DNA from: Cristatella mucedo
Taxonomy: Eukaryota; Bryozoa; Phylactolaemata; Cristatellidae
Direction of reading: 5' to 3'
DNA: 64,000 nt
NCBI GenBank assembly: GCA_009760855.2
Contig: WPIO01000007.1
Location: 7,885,001 to 7,949,000 of the forward strand
The notes under the pieces are model-generated. The model did no database searches and had not been told where the DNA came from. It was given only the letters and a program-made list of their open reading frames with translations. The position numbers and the translations under genes are program-made. This document shows, one piece after another, positions 46,206-57,429 of this stretch; within the stretch, counting starts at the first letter, position 1; every line of letters begins with the position of its first letter.

Positions 46206-47689
46206 ACAAGCCACCGGCGTCTCCGGTACCAGCTCCAAGCGTTAAGCGTTTAGACATCCATAGGCATGCAATTTCCTATGTCCTACGGCCCAACAACAAA
46301 CAGATAAGCTTTTAATGGGTCTTAGCTGTTTTGGTTTCCGTATACGATGTTCGCTAAAACTTTGGTTTTTGGAAGAGAATACTGCCGCGGACAATAAACG
46401 CTAATAGCGCTTGTGTGGAGAGGCGAAAATGGGATGCTGAATATCTTTGAAAGTCCTTATCCCTAAAGTTCATCTTCACGTATTCAAGAAGAACGCAGGA
46501 GCTTACTCCAAGGGGCGAGGCGAGCTCTTTCATCGCGATACACTGAATTTTGAATGACTATACCAAGGACACAATACGAAAACATGATTGATGACAATGT
46601 TTGAGGGCTTCTTTGAGAAAGCGATTGGCAATACAGCCACAAATCTAGAATATTTCATTTCCTTAAAACTTTTGAGTGGTAATTTTTGCACGTCTCCAGA
46701 GTAAGTTTTTCAAATTGATTTGTATTGTGGGTTGTTTTTCTGACTACAAGTGTACCGCAAGACGCGAATTTGTCATTCTGCTCATTGGCATGGGTCTGCT
46801 AAGTCAGTTAAGATTGTTTACGTTAAGATACGGGCACTCTTTGTCGCTGCCGCTCCTACTGATTTCGGCACGCCTACATGCATTGGTGCTGCATCTACAA
46901 GCCGCCGCTAGCCGCGATTCCAAGACTCCGAGCTCTCGTCGCGCATCGAGTGAGATTAGCCTCGTTACAAGCGCGGTTTGTCCAGCCTGGTTCTTTCCGG
47001 ACGTAGAAGAAGCTACGTCCCATTGTAGCAACTCAAACATGCGAAGCACCTGTGGCATATGCGAAGCGCCCAGATAGAGATTCAGGCATTACAAAAAGGA
47101 CATTTTAAAATTTTTTTTTAACGAAATGAGGTTTGAACTAATGAAAGATTGCTGAAAGCGTATGCAGGAAAGTTGATCAAAATTACCTTGGAACTGCTTG
47201 CCATAACATAACAGGTCGCCGCTTTCTCTCAAATAAGGGGCCTGGCTAAAAGCTCCTTACAATGGAGACGGAGTTAGTTGAGAGGATGAACTTGAGAAAG
47301 CTCCAACTGCCGCCATCTTTAGAAGTAGAAAAGACGGGTCTAAAATCGGAGTTACGGTCAAGTAATGGGAGATCGCGGTCTGTAGGATTATTCACTGCTC
47401 ACCATATGAAATGAGGCCTTGGCTAAATTTTGTATGCAGGCGGTGGCATCATTTTGATACAGGTAATTTCAGAATGCGAAAAAGAGTATAAATTAACTTC
47501 GACGTCACAGCCAAGGTGCTGTAGCTCGGCGGTGGTTTTATAGAGAGCAGGGGGTGCCTGAAGAGTTTACGAAAAATATTCCACTGTTAATTAATGGAGA
47601 AAAGCCTGAAATTACTTAGAGAGAGAGAGAGAGATAGAAAAAGCTCTGGTTAGCTATCTACATTACCCAGTTCCTGTTCGTGTCACCCT
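46206..47689. other. Unassigned DNA
   Basis: Holds the tiny SINE2-like remnant at 47035-47085 and a short (GA)n at about 47621-47635. The 133-residue open frame at 46676-47077 starts at a non-ATG codon and runs into that remnant. Confidence 0.35.
47035..47085 (+). mobile_element. SINE2 or LINE terminus, tiny remnant
   Basis: GTGGCATATGCGAAGCGCCC and AGATAGAGATTCAGG match the start of the SINE2 tail. Too short to say which source it came from. Confidence 0.4.
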
Positions 47690-47850
47690 AACCTAACTAA
47701 TGCTTTGCTTATTGACATTGCGCGTGTTACCACTAACTGTTCGAGCATGCTTCCTTTAGAGCACATACACCTGGAAAGTAAAGTAAAGTACCTAGAAAGA
47801 TACTAAGTTCCCCGTGGGCGCTATGCAAATGTATTATTATTATTAAAGCA
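47690..47850 (+). mobile_element. LINE family A-like 3' terminus, diverged
   Basis: A partial 3' untranslated region (CCACTAACTGTTCG), a diverged hairpin (AAGTACCTAGAAAG.. GGGCGCTATGC) and a short ATT tail. It ends just before a family B copy. Confidence 0.62.
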
Positions 47851-47917
47851 GAGTTTGCAGGGAATAGTGGCCATTCTCTTTTCCTACTTCTGAGGCTTGA
47901 GCATAGTGTCTCTTCTG

Positions 47918-48179
47918 CTAAAAGAACTAGGATGGCTGCCGGTTAATTAACGGATGCAGAGCAAAGTTCTTACGCTGACCCACAAGGCCCGCCATAGCTT
48001 GACTCCTCCGTACCTAGCTGAACTGCTGCACCAGTTTCAGCCTCCTCGTGCCCTCAGGTCCTGTGTGGACAATAAATTAACTGTTTCATTCCTCAGCTTA
48101 AAGACCGTTGGCGACAGAAGCTTTAGCTCTGCGGGTCGTAGGCTGTGGAACTCGCCTCCACAATTCTTACGCAACGACG
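47918..48179 (+). mobile_element. LINE family B, left half split by a family A insertion
   Basis: RT C-terminal sequence of family B: counterparts of [46 protein letters not shown] and RLWNSPPQFLRNDD, listed here only in part. The copy breaks at CGCAACGACGA (48179) and resumes after the family A insert at about 48818 with CGACAACTACGC. Confidence 0.82.
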
Positions 48180-48585
48180 ATTGCAGCTGGTGCAAAACTC
48201 CGAAGCTAGGCTTGTCTGTCGTGAGCGTCGCAGTTGCCACATTACACCACTTCTCGCCGACCTGCACTGGCTACCAGTCAAGCAACGGATTGACTTCGAG
48301 GTTTTGTCGCTCACTTTTAGGTCATTTCACTCTTTGGCTCCAGCATATCTCTCCGATATACTCCCCCATCAGGCTAAGCATCGTACCACCCGCTTTTCGG
48401 AATCCAACAGTCTACAAATACCTCGTACAAACCTCAAATCCTTTGGAGACCGTGCATTTAGTTCGTATGCTCCCAAAATCTGGAACTCCCTCCCGACCTG
48501 CGTCAGAACATCCCCTGACCTGACCACATTTAAAAGGAACCTAAAAACACGCCTTTCTAGGACAGCATTTAGTGGGTCCCTGTGA
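48145..48585 (+). pseudogene. LINE family A RT C-terminal fragment fused to family B sequence
   Basis: A 146-residue open stretch whose first dozen residues come from the family B flank and the rest from family A: RRLQLVQNSEARLVCRERR, LADLHWLPVKQRIDFEVLSL and a final TFKRNLKTRLSRTAFSGSL. The fusion is a by-product of nesting, not a real chimeric gene. Confidence 0.75.
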
Positions 48586-48815
48586 TTCGTCCTTCACGTG
48601 CTTATGCGTGCTGACGCTGTGCATGCTGCCACTAACCACATTTGCATGCTGACCCTATGCATGTCACCCCTAACCATGTTATTCATTTGGTTTGTTTTTC
48701 AAGCACGATTTTACTCACCATTCAATTGCATTTCCATTTGCAGCAAATGTAAAGCTCCCAGAGAGAGATTGAGCTCTCTGAGGGCGCTTTATCAAGACAT
48801 TATTATTATTGTTAA
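48180..48815 (+). mobile_element. LINE family A 3' part inserted into family B
   Basis: Begins at the RRLQLVQNS region of RT, runs through an open C-terminal stretch (48145-48585), 3' untranslated region, hairpin (AAGCTCCCAGAGAGAG.. GGGCGCTTT) and a short ATT tail. Flanking family B sequence shares ACGACGA/ACGACAA on either side, consistent with a small target-site duplication. Confidence 0.85.
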
Positions 48816-48817
48816 CA

Positions 48818-49087
48818 TTAACGACAACTACGCTCCTGCTTCCGACTATGGCTCATCCTTGTCAGCGGTCCTGAGCTGCTGCTTCCATGCTACTCACTAC
48901 CTCAACTGCTCTCCTGACTCTGCTATGCTTCCCAAGTTCTCTTTGTTGCGTGAGACGAAGTCTGTTGGCTACTGAATGCGTATCGAAAGCCGCTTAAGCT
49001 ATGAGTGCGCTATACAAAACTCTCCTGCGTAACACCCACATAGCCTTTTGGCTTTGTGGAGTTACAGGCGGAGATACACTACATTAA
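48818..49087 (+). mobile_element. LINE family B, right half
   Basis: The rest of the split family B copy: ACTACGCTCCTGCTTCCGAC onward, the TACTCACTACCTCAACTGC segment and the terminal part ending GGAGATACACTACATTA, the short ACATT-type tail. No ATT trimer tail. Confidence 0.82.
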
Positions 49088-49149
49088 GCAACTAGGAAAT
49101 AGCATAGCCTACCCAAGGACAAAAAATGGCGTTATGTATTTGGCCCCAT

Positions 49150-50645
49150 CAACCGTGAACTCAAAGGGAAAATGCTGAAAAGGCCTCCGATTGAAAGCAC
49201 GAACATGAGTCAGCTCCACATGCGTACGTTGCGGTATAGCACGAAGGCAGGCCAAAACTCTCACGCACGTCAGCCGTCCTCCAGTCGGGTGATGCTGAGC
49301 GGCGATTCGCCGCGTGACTCAGCCAGAGTGTCAGTTCAGCCAATTACTAAAACGAGTCGACATAGCGCGTACACGGTCAAAGTAATGCGAACTTAACTGA
49401 ATGCAGTGCACACTCGGCAAATTGGGTTAGCACGTTGCGAGGCGCAGCACGTTCCGTTTGCAACTTCCCGGCGCCCATAGTTATCTCATCGCAAGAGCCG
49501 TATTGGCGGGCGCTCTGACAGAGGTTAATTTGAAGGTAATCCATTAATTAACATCGTACAGGTGTACGAAGACTCAAATTTGTGCGTGCGTTTTTGAATG
49601 CAGTGAAATTCTAGATACTTCTTCTGGCGACTGCTGCCGTACCAGCATTGACGCTTCGCTCTGCGCATGAACGGATAGCAAGCAGTCCGCGTACAATTCT
49701 TGTGGCGACGCAAGAGACCGCTTGCGGCGCTTCGCGGGACTTAGCGCCGTACGTTTCACATGCGTCGCCCGTTAGCAGTTTTGCGCGTACGCCTCTTTTT
49801 AATCATTAATTGATCGTCGTGTACAAGCTGCTCGGGTGCAATTCGAGCACCGGCGCCGCTACCTGTGAACGGGATGCACACGACTAAGCTGCTTATGCGC
49901 GCGTGCGCGAGCTACGGACATCGTGAACGCGGCGACGGCGTCGCGGCGCGACGAATCCGACAGCAGCCAGTGGATGAGCTTGACCATTGGCGAACGAAGG
50001 GGCCCGGTTGAGCGTCAAGCGGACGTCGCGTTGCGCTCGCTCAAAGTGGACACTCGTGCGTGGGCATCCGAAGCGGTAGGCGGCTCTGGCGTCGATGGCG
50101 AAGATGAGAGCTACTTTTCTTTCGTCTCTTCGTTCGCCTTCTTCGCTTGCTCGCCTTCCTCGCCGTCTTTTCCGTCTTTCCCGCTGCGAGAAGTTTCCGC
50201 GATCGCCGTACCAGCCGCCGGAAAAATGGTGGCGGCGGAAAAAAGCGTTCGGGTGTCGCCACCCTGCATTGGGAAGTTGCACCCGTAGCGAAGTGTTGAA
50301 GAGCGAGCGCAAGAATAGACGAGAGTAGCTTTCGTGTCTGCTGCTGAGACGCCTCGTCTCTCCGGCGCGTCGATAGCCAACTGTAGTTTAGCTTGCGCAA
50401 GAAAATGTGAGCACCTGGTCTTAGCCCGTCGAGCATGGCGGGAAAAGAGGAAGCAAGTGCCTCATTCATCCCGGCTCGTTGTTACTTGTGCAGCTGACGA
50501 GTTGCTTCCGCTTCTTTGTTCGTCTGCTTCTTCGCAAATCTCTCCGGCACGTTTCTGCTCTGTGTCGAGAATGAATTCTTTCAGATTCTGCAGACCGCTG
50601 TTCAGCAGCTTCTTCTGGCGACTCTCTTGCACTCTTCAGCTGGCG
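49150..50645. other. Third CpG-rich zone, no gene called
   Basis: CpG-rich around 49.2-50.5 kb with overlapping open frames on both strands (for example 49923-50288 plus, 49893-50312 minus), neither with recognised domains. It ends abruptly at the 3'-deleted LINE at 50650. A promoter or first exon is possible but not shown. Confidence 0.4.
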
Positions 50646-50961
50646 AGAATGCACTTGATTCCGAAAAGCGGGTGGTACGACGCTTGGCCTGGCGTGAGAG
50701 TAGATCTGAGAGATAGGCTGGAGCCAAATAATGAAGTGACCTAAAAGTAAGTGACAAGACCTTGAAGTCGATCCGTTGCTTGACTGGGAGACAGTGCAGC
50801 TTGGCGAGAAGTGTAGTGATGTGGCAACTGCGACGCTTAAGACAGACAAGCCTAGCTGCAGAGTTTTGCACCGGCTGTAATCGCCTGACTGCACATGCCG
50901 GTAGGCCAGCAAGCAGAGAGTTACAGAAGTCAAGACGGGATGTCACAAATGCATGGACCAA
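50602..50961 (-). pseudogene. LINE family A RT C-terminal fragment running into flank
   Basis: A 119-residue open stretch with SRLDFCNSLLAGLPACAVRRLQPVQN and LHCLPVKQRIDFKVLSLTF, ending in flanking sequence after FSES. It shows the exact place where LINE sequence gives way to unrelated DNA. Confidence 0.75.
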
Positions 50962-51890
50962 CTTAGATGTGGTATCCCTATCTAAGCAAACTCAAATTTT
51001 AGCAATCTTATGTAGCTGAAATTAGGCAGACGTGACTGTAGAGCTGGTATGGTCGTCCAATGAAAGGTCACTCTGGAACATGACATCTAGATTTCATGCA
51101 GATTAAACAGGAAATATGCTTGCAGAAGCGATTTTGTGTTTTAGCCTTTCCAATTTCTGAATCGCACTTGGTTTTCCGTAACTAGTAAGTTGGTCTTATT
51201 ATCATTCAATTTCAGAAAATTTGCTGCCATCTCTGTGGGGACGTCTTCAATATACGCAGCAAGGGAGTTAAGAGAATTCGGCGTGCTGGATAGCTGGGAG
51301 GCATCAAATCAAAGGTACAACTGAGTGCCATCGGTATGAAAGTGAAAACCTAGGTTGTGCTTGGCAATCACATCGGTACAGGGAGAGTATAAACTGTGAA
51401 AAGAACTGGACCAAGCATGGAGCCCTGAGGTACCCGATATTTCTGGGTTCCTCGTATGATCTTTGTCCATTCCCATCAATACTTCACAGTCTCCTGCTGA
51501 GATAGGACCTGAATTATTGCGATGCAGTGCCGGTGATGCCCAGGCGAGATGAGAGGCGCTCGAGAAGGATTTGGTGGTCAATAGTATCAAAAGCTGCCGT
51601 AAGATCGAGCAAACCAAGCAGGGATACTCTACCCAAGTCTGCATTTCTATGTAGGTCGTTATCCACCCGAAGCAATGCTGACTCTGTGAAGAGATTAGTT
51701 CAACAACTAATCTGGAACTGACTAGCATGGTTTGAAGTTTCAATGTAAGAATTCAGCTGGTATGCCATGACTCGTTCCAGTGTCTTTGATAGGAACGGTA
51801 GAAGGAAGACTGGGCGGAAGTTGCTCAAGTTCTCTTGGTCTAGTGATGCTTTCCCGAGAAGTGGCCTGACTACAGCCTTACTAACTACAG
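50650..51890 (-). mobile_element. LINE family A copy missing its 3' end
   Basis: Minus strand from RT fingers (51890) through the palm and into the C-terminal region, ending at 50650 where GATTCCGAAAAGCGGG meets CpG-rich unique DNA. The 3' untranslated region, hairpin and tail are absent, which normal 5' truncation cannot explain. Palm sequence is present but frameshifted; the YADD counterpart near 51330 reads HTDGT. Confidence 0.8.
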
Positions 51891-52361
51891 ACTTACTAAC
51901 TAATCTAGCTTATCACAGGAGTTGATTGTTGAAGGTAAAAGAGCTCCGCATAGGTAAAGGAGCGTGGAAATGCGAACAGTCCCGTTCATAGAGAAACGTC
52001 CACTTGCTGGTGGGCCCTGTCTTACATTGCTCTTATTAGTAGTGCACCGAGCGTAGAGCATTCCGACTCAGCCTCGTTTGAGGTTGCCGATTGTCATTAT
52101 CTCACTCGAGCGGGATTTGTTGCGGCACACGGCGATGCTCGTAAGTTAGAGCGTTTCGTCTCGTCTGGGTTGTCATCTAGCCGCCGAGTCGCGTAGACAT
52201 GTGACTAGTGCTCGATTAAAGCTCTGCAAGCCTCTTCAGAGATGCGTAAAAATAAATAAATCCAATGATGCTATCTTCTCCTCAAACCTGCTTTGTACCG
52301 CCAGGCGGCCTCATCGGCTTCTATGAGTCTTCATTGTGAAGGCCTCACCTAGAAATAGACC

Positions 52362-52500
52362 GTGAGACGAAGTATGTTGACTACCGAATGCGTACCGAAA
52401 GCCGCTTAGGCTGTGAGTGCGCTATACAAAACTCTCCTGCGTAACACTCACATAGTCTTTATAGCTTTGCGGAATTACAGATGGAGATGCATTACATTAC
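52362..52500 (+). mobile_element. LINE family B 3' terminus
   Basis: GTGAGACGAAGTATGTTGAC through GCGCTATACAAAACTCTCC to GGAGATGCATTACATTAC. The last 140 bases only, with a short ACATT tail. Confidence 0.8.
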
Positions 52501-55343
52501 TCTAGTTCAGCGCAATAAAGGAGGGCTGAGTTGAAGAGCCCATCAGAACTTCTAAATATAAATATAATTTTACACCATTTTGGAAGAGCTTGAATCTCCG
52601 AAACCAATGAGCAGAACTAGGAAGCCTCTGTTTCAGCGTCGTCGCAAACGAGTTCGTCCGGTTAGGATAACCTGAAGTTGGACCCGAAAGGTTTCCGGTC
52701 CAGCCTGCCTACGTGGCCCTCATCGAAACTTTGTGTAGGCAGCGTCCGTAAAAAGCACACCGGTGCTGCGAACTGAAGGGATGCTGCTCAGGAGAAGCTC
52801 ATTGGCTCCTACAGAACATTGCTATTTCCCGAATATTTGTCGAGGCCGAATCTCTGTGTCAAAAGCATACTATCCGGTAGCCCATGTAGATGTATCATTC
52901 TAAAGAGAAAGTTTTACGCTGGCACGTAAAGCCGGAAGCCGCGCAACAAAGTAGCGCCGGACGACAGGCTTCCCTTGACCTGTCTGAATAGAACTGCATC
53001 TTAAGCACATCTAAAAAGGTCAATCGCCCCTTTTAAAATGAAAATGGGGGCACCCCTCAGGAAACCGACGGTGGGCGCGACGCACCAACCGTCTTTCTAG
53101 CCTGCCTCGCTCTAAAAGTCATCTTTCCGGAGGAGCTCGTTGAATCCGCACGCCGAGATTGCGCAGCAGCCCGACAAGCCACTCTGGAGTAGCTCTCAAA
53201 GTCCGGTGGCCTGCACCAGGCCTTCGGGGGGGGGGGGGGAGTTGGATGAGGCTAAAGGCTAGATTCTGAGCCTTTGACCAGCAGCGGAGAGGAACCGTAC
53301 TCGAGCAGCCCGAAACGACACTGCTGAGTGCTGACGTCCATCGGCGACTTCCAGCTGTCAGGCATCCGGCGGCCGATGCTGCTTCGTAGCTTTCGGAGAG
53401 GATTAAAAAAGGTAAGCCGTTCGCTTGAGCACTTCATCAACCGGGAGATCCTGGGAGCCTCAGGCCGCCACCACTGAGGAATCAACTCGGATCGAATGCG
53501 CTGAAGGCGAGCCCAGCGAACCATTTATGGCAACCGAACGAGAAGCTGTGCCCCTCAGGACCGCCGCCCCACACGCAGCCCCTCCATTAAAGTCTGGAAG
53601 CCAGCCTGGAGGGGCTGCGAGTCTCTATTTAGGGCGCTAAAGGGGGTGCTATAAGCAAAGGGTTGGGATTGAATGGCTTTAAGCGACCGACCACGTACCA
53701 TCAGCCAGACCGGCGAGGTCCTTTATTCCGCTTGGCCCGCTCTCACTAAACCCTGACGTTATCCTACAACTACTACAACGGCTCCTCTCTAGCGTCGGAG
53801 GTGCATAGCCATTGCCCGTGACGATGGCCGCCGTGCCACAAGATCTTTCGATATACCGGTATAGTATCGTTACTGTCATGCAATGAATTTAATTTATATT
53901 TATATTTATTATGATTTAAATATTGCGATATCGCTGGTTGTAGCTCAACTGGTTTTGGAATTAATTACCGGTACTAGATTGCGGCGGTACATACGGCTTT
54001 GACCCGGACGTCGGATTTAGCGTCGTCGTCGCAGAGGTAGGTCATCTGTTCGCTCCTTTAAAACATGCTTTTATGTCTGTAAGAGTTAAGAAGTATGTCA
54101 AAAGCTGAGTGTTCTGTCTACTACGGCTTGAGCAGAGCATGCCATCAGCGCTTCTATCCGGTTGACCCGTGCTGCGGGCAGCACGGCTCAGCTCTCGGCT
54201 GCGGCTTTGCCGCGCCGGTTCGCCTTTACAGCGGAGACAAGCCGGTTGCTTGGCGCCTTTGGAATTCCTTTTCCGTACTCAGAGCTGCATGCCAATTTTC
54301 CGGTCGTAATTTAGCATTTTTCTATCGTGCCTAAGTTTTGTTTTTGTAACGGCAATCGTCGCCTTCCCCCGTCTGTCATCCGTTGGTAGAACTGCTTCCT
54401 TGCCTTTCGTTCTCCGCCTCTCGTGACATTTCAGCTCGCGGAGCGCAGAATTTCACAACCAGTTCTGCACGCCTTCTGAGCCTATCGTCGTAACTGCATT
54501 CATATTTCTCCCATTCTTAAAAAACTCCGCACGTGGCACTGTTACAAACATGCTGCACCGGCTCCTGAACTGAAGTCCTTTAACACGGCTCTCGTAACGG
54601 TATGCTAACGGTGGCAGAGCACTTTAGTACCAAGAGCTCTCATAACTTAATATAGAACGGCAGTTATGTCACGTAGTTAACTAATAGCAGTCTATTCGAC
54701 AGCCTCATAAAGTCACATCTGTTAAGCACCAACTATTGCATATCGCTTGCTTTGTAGTCCGAAGTACAACCGAATAGCTGTTACTTCAGATGTCTTAGCG
54801 ACACTTTCTAAATTATAGATTATGACATATCCGTTTCTGTATGTTGCAATTCAGGAACCTCCGGTAATCGCTAGGGCTCTCATAATCTGGATGCTGTAGT
54901 ATGGCAGCATTTCGATACGTCTCGTTCGTGATCGGTGGGAATGACTTCTGTGGGGACATTTGGCGTACTCTTTGCCCTTCTTATTATTGTGCAGTCATCG
55001 AGACACTTGGGCTTCGAGAGAGGTCGTTGAGACAAGTGATTGTCGGCACTATCTTTAGTTGTCCCCAATGGAAGGGGGTTGTGACCTACTAGTATGACCT
55101 GTAGAGAAAACCAGGTAAGACTTCCGGTATAGCAGGTGGTCCCCCACTTAGTTGCAAGCAAACACCTCTCCCTTCAAGGTAGGTTAACTGGTATGCCCTG
55201 CCTTATAAGGACTCTGAGTGACTGCTAGAGAGTGCATACCTGCCATGCAGGTGTTTGACTCGAAGTGAGAGATCGCTCTGGCAGCGAAATCTTGGCATTT
55301 ACTAGCCACGTCAGAGCCCCGAACTGCGAGAGTTTGCAGCTGC
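52501..55343. other. Unassigned DNA
   Basis: A G14 tract at 53226-53239 and an AT-rich patch at 53885-53925. No coding or repeat family is recognised. Confidence 0.35.
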
Positions 55344-55440
55344 CTGCGGTGGGCAATCCTTTATTGCCTCTGCAAGCGGTGGTGATAGCCTTTAAGGTTC
55401 TTCTGTCGCTATTTAAAAAGAGGCTGTTAAATCAGCTATC
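55344..55440 (+). mobile_element. SINE1, body and tail only
   Basis: TGCGGTGGGCAATCCTTTATTG through GCAAGCGGTGGTGATAGCC to AAAGAGGCTGTTAAATCAGC. The tRNA-like head is missing or too diverged to place. Confidence 0.75.
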
Positions 55441-55700
55441 TGTGACTGTCCTGCCCCGCTGACCATCTAGGAGTAGGAGGTTTGCCTGATGACAATGATT
55501 AATTAGGGAATCAGACCAGAGAAGCACTGGTTAGAAAAGCACTGGTTAGATGCATGTTGCTGCTTGGCAAATTCTTTTGTCAGTTGCCAAATGCCAGTCA
55601 CACTGTGCCAGCCCTCGGCTTTGTGTTAGTTGTGCTGGACCTGCATTGCAGCCCTGAGCTTTGCTCCCAATCTGGAAAGCTGAAACATTTGAAGCCCCAT

Positions 55701-55747
55701 AAGTGCATAAAAGTATTGAAAAGTATTTTCAATACTTTTATGCACTT
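55701..55747. repeat. Perfect inverted repeat, 22-bp arms, 3-base loop
   Basis: AAGTGCATAAAAGTATTGAAAA is followed by GTA and its exact reverse complement ending ATGCACTT. No mismatch is present. It would form a long hairpin in RNA or a cruciform in DNA. Confidence 0.97.
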
Positions 55748-55794
55748 ACGCATGTCGAAATCGTGCATGTTATTGCTACTAATCAAACCGTGCT

Positions 55795-55878
55795 TCTGTT
55801 CCTGCATGTATATAAAGTGCCTAGAAAGATATTTAGTTTCCTGAGGGTGCTGTACAAATGTGATATTATTATTATCGC
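55795..55878 (+). mobile_element. LINE family A-like 3' terminus
   Basis: Only the hairpin region AAAGTGCCTAGAAAGATATTTAG.. GGGTGCTGTAC (about 55813-55854) and a short ATT tail. It lies 50 bases after the perfect hairpin at 55701-55747. Confidence 0.65.
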
Positions 55879-57401
55879 CATCAAGATCTTTTGAGGAACT
55901 AGCTTTCCTGAGCAACTGCTTTTCTCTTGCCGAAGCTTGGTGACAGGTGTCTTGACTGATCCCATTCGCTGCCGAGTGGCGGGGGGGGGGGGCAGCTGTG
56001 CCAGTGTCTTGTTGCCAGCTCATACTATCGAGTGACCCATCACAAATTAAATAACAATAGAAGGCCTAAGCACCACTGCCCGGCAAGCCGTTTATGTGGG
56101 TGTGTGTGCGCGTGCGTGCTTGTGTGTATGGATTGTTGTCCAGAGCCTAGCCTATCGATTAGCCATTTCTGCACTGGACTTGTGCTTTTGAAATCTATTT
56201 GTAACATTGGCCTGTAACTCAGTCGTCAAGATCAGCTGGAAGTGCCACTATCTCCCGTCATGATCGTTTCAATCGTCGTTTCAAATATGAGGAGTTAAGT
56301 TGCAAGGTGGGAATTTAAGTATTTTCTATGTCAAGCTGATTCACTGAGGGCGGTAAAGGGCTCCGAGCCTTTGTGTTCCAGCCACCGGTTTTTAGTCATT
56401 AAAGTCATGAGTCAATACAGCATGAATATGCAGGTATTGCAAAAGGCTTCTAGCTAGGCACCACCACTAGGATGATTACCCTGTTTGGAGGCTGATCTGG
56501 ATAAAGATCCGAGGCCACTAACGAATACAAGCTGCAACCTTTGCAACAACCGTCACTATCTGGATGCACCTCAAAGCTGAATACGAAAATGGTATCGCCG
56601 AATATGTTGCACACCAGCCTTCGATGCTGCATTCAGATTCTTGAACTATATGTGCTAAAGATTGATTAGCACGATGGAAACTTGCAGTGGCTGTGATCAA
56701 GTACACTACCACACTAAAGTAAACAAAAAACTATGTTTGTAACGTGTGGAGAATCCCACTAGAGGCTTTTTATAGTTATCAAGAACTCGATGAGCATCTT
56801 AAAGCACTAGCTTGCATCAAAAAAATGATCTTGACAAAAATGCCATATATGCTGCATACCATGTGACTCATACATGCAATCTTGTGATTGTAGACATCTA
56901 AACTTACTTCTGTGAATTTGGAGGTAATGTGATGCCGTCTTTGAGGTTTTGTGCTTCGATATCTTTTCTAAGAGAACAAGTGCTAGCTTTCGTACCTGCT
57001 AGCTTTGGCCTCTAGGTCTCCAGCTGCTGCTCGTATGTGTGTTGTGTGGAATCCAAACTTAGTAACTTCTCCCGTGCTGCACAGCTGTCCACACTACCTT
57101 CAAGCTGTGCTGGTGTTATTCAGCGAACCTGCGTTGAAGAACGAGTACCTTCTCCAAGCATCGACTGTTCACCAAGCTGCTCAGCCTCTCAGATAGTGAA
57201 GCCCTTGATAGGACATTTATCTTATACGTAATCCACAGCCTTCCCATTCTTTAGACCGTGAGGCCGTGTGCAGTGCCTCTTCTGTATGATGGATGTCGTG
57301 CTGTGGCTAGCTGCTAACCTGTATTAACTCTATTAAGCATCCTAGTGATAATCCTTAGTCATTATTTTTTAAGGTGTTCTTGGAAGCAAAGCAGCATTAG
57401 C

Positions 57402-57429
57402 ATGCCGGTTGTTGAGAACGGCAACCAGG
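57402..57429 (+). CDS. Coding exon 1 (start) of a host gene, possible L27/MAGUK scaffold
   Basis: A short first coding exon: an ATG with A at -3 (favourable start context), nine codons (MPVVENGNQ) and one extra base, followed directly by a consensus splice donor GTAAGT. The exon ends in phase 1, and the exon at 59065 begins with the two bases needed to complete an alanine codon. Any 5' untranslated exon upstream is not identified. The joined product of this exon and those at 59065 and 59638 is 96 residues and open throughout. Function is inferred from the later exons. The start is the best choice because the frame continues across two further junctions, but transcript data would be decisive. 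Confidence 0.6.

Noticed and set aside
46676-47077. 133-codon open frame
   Set aside because: Non-ATG start, no motif, and it runs into a SINE2-like remnant.
52055-52270. Possible LTR end (ATTAAA signal, GC-rich block)
   Set aside because: No TATA box at the right distance, no defined ends and no repeat of the block in the window.
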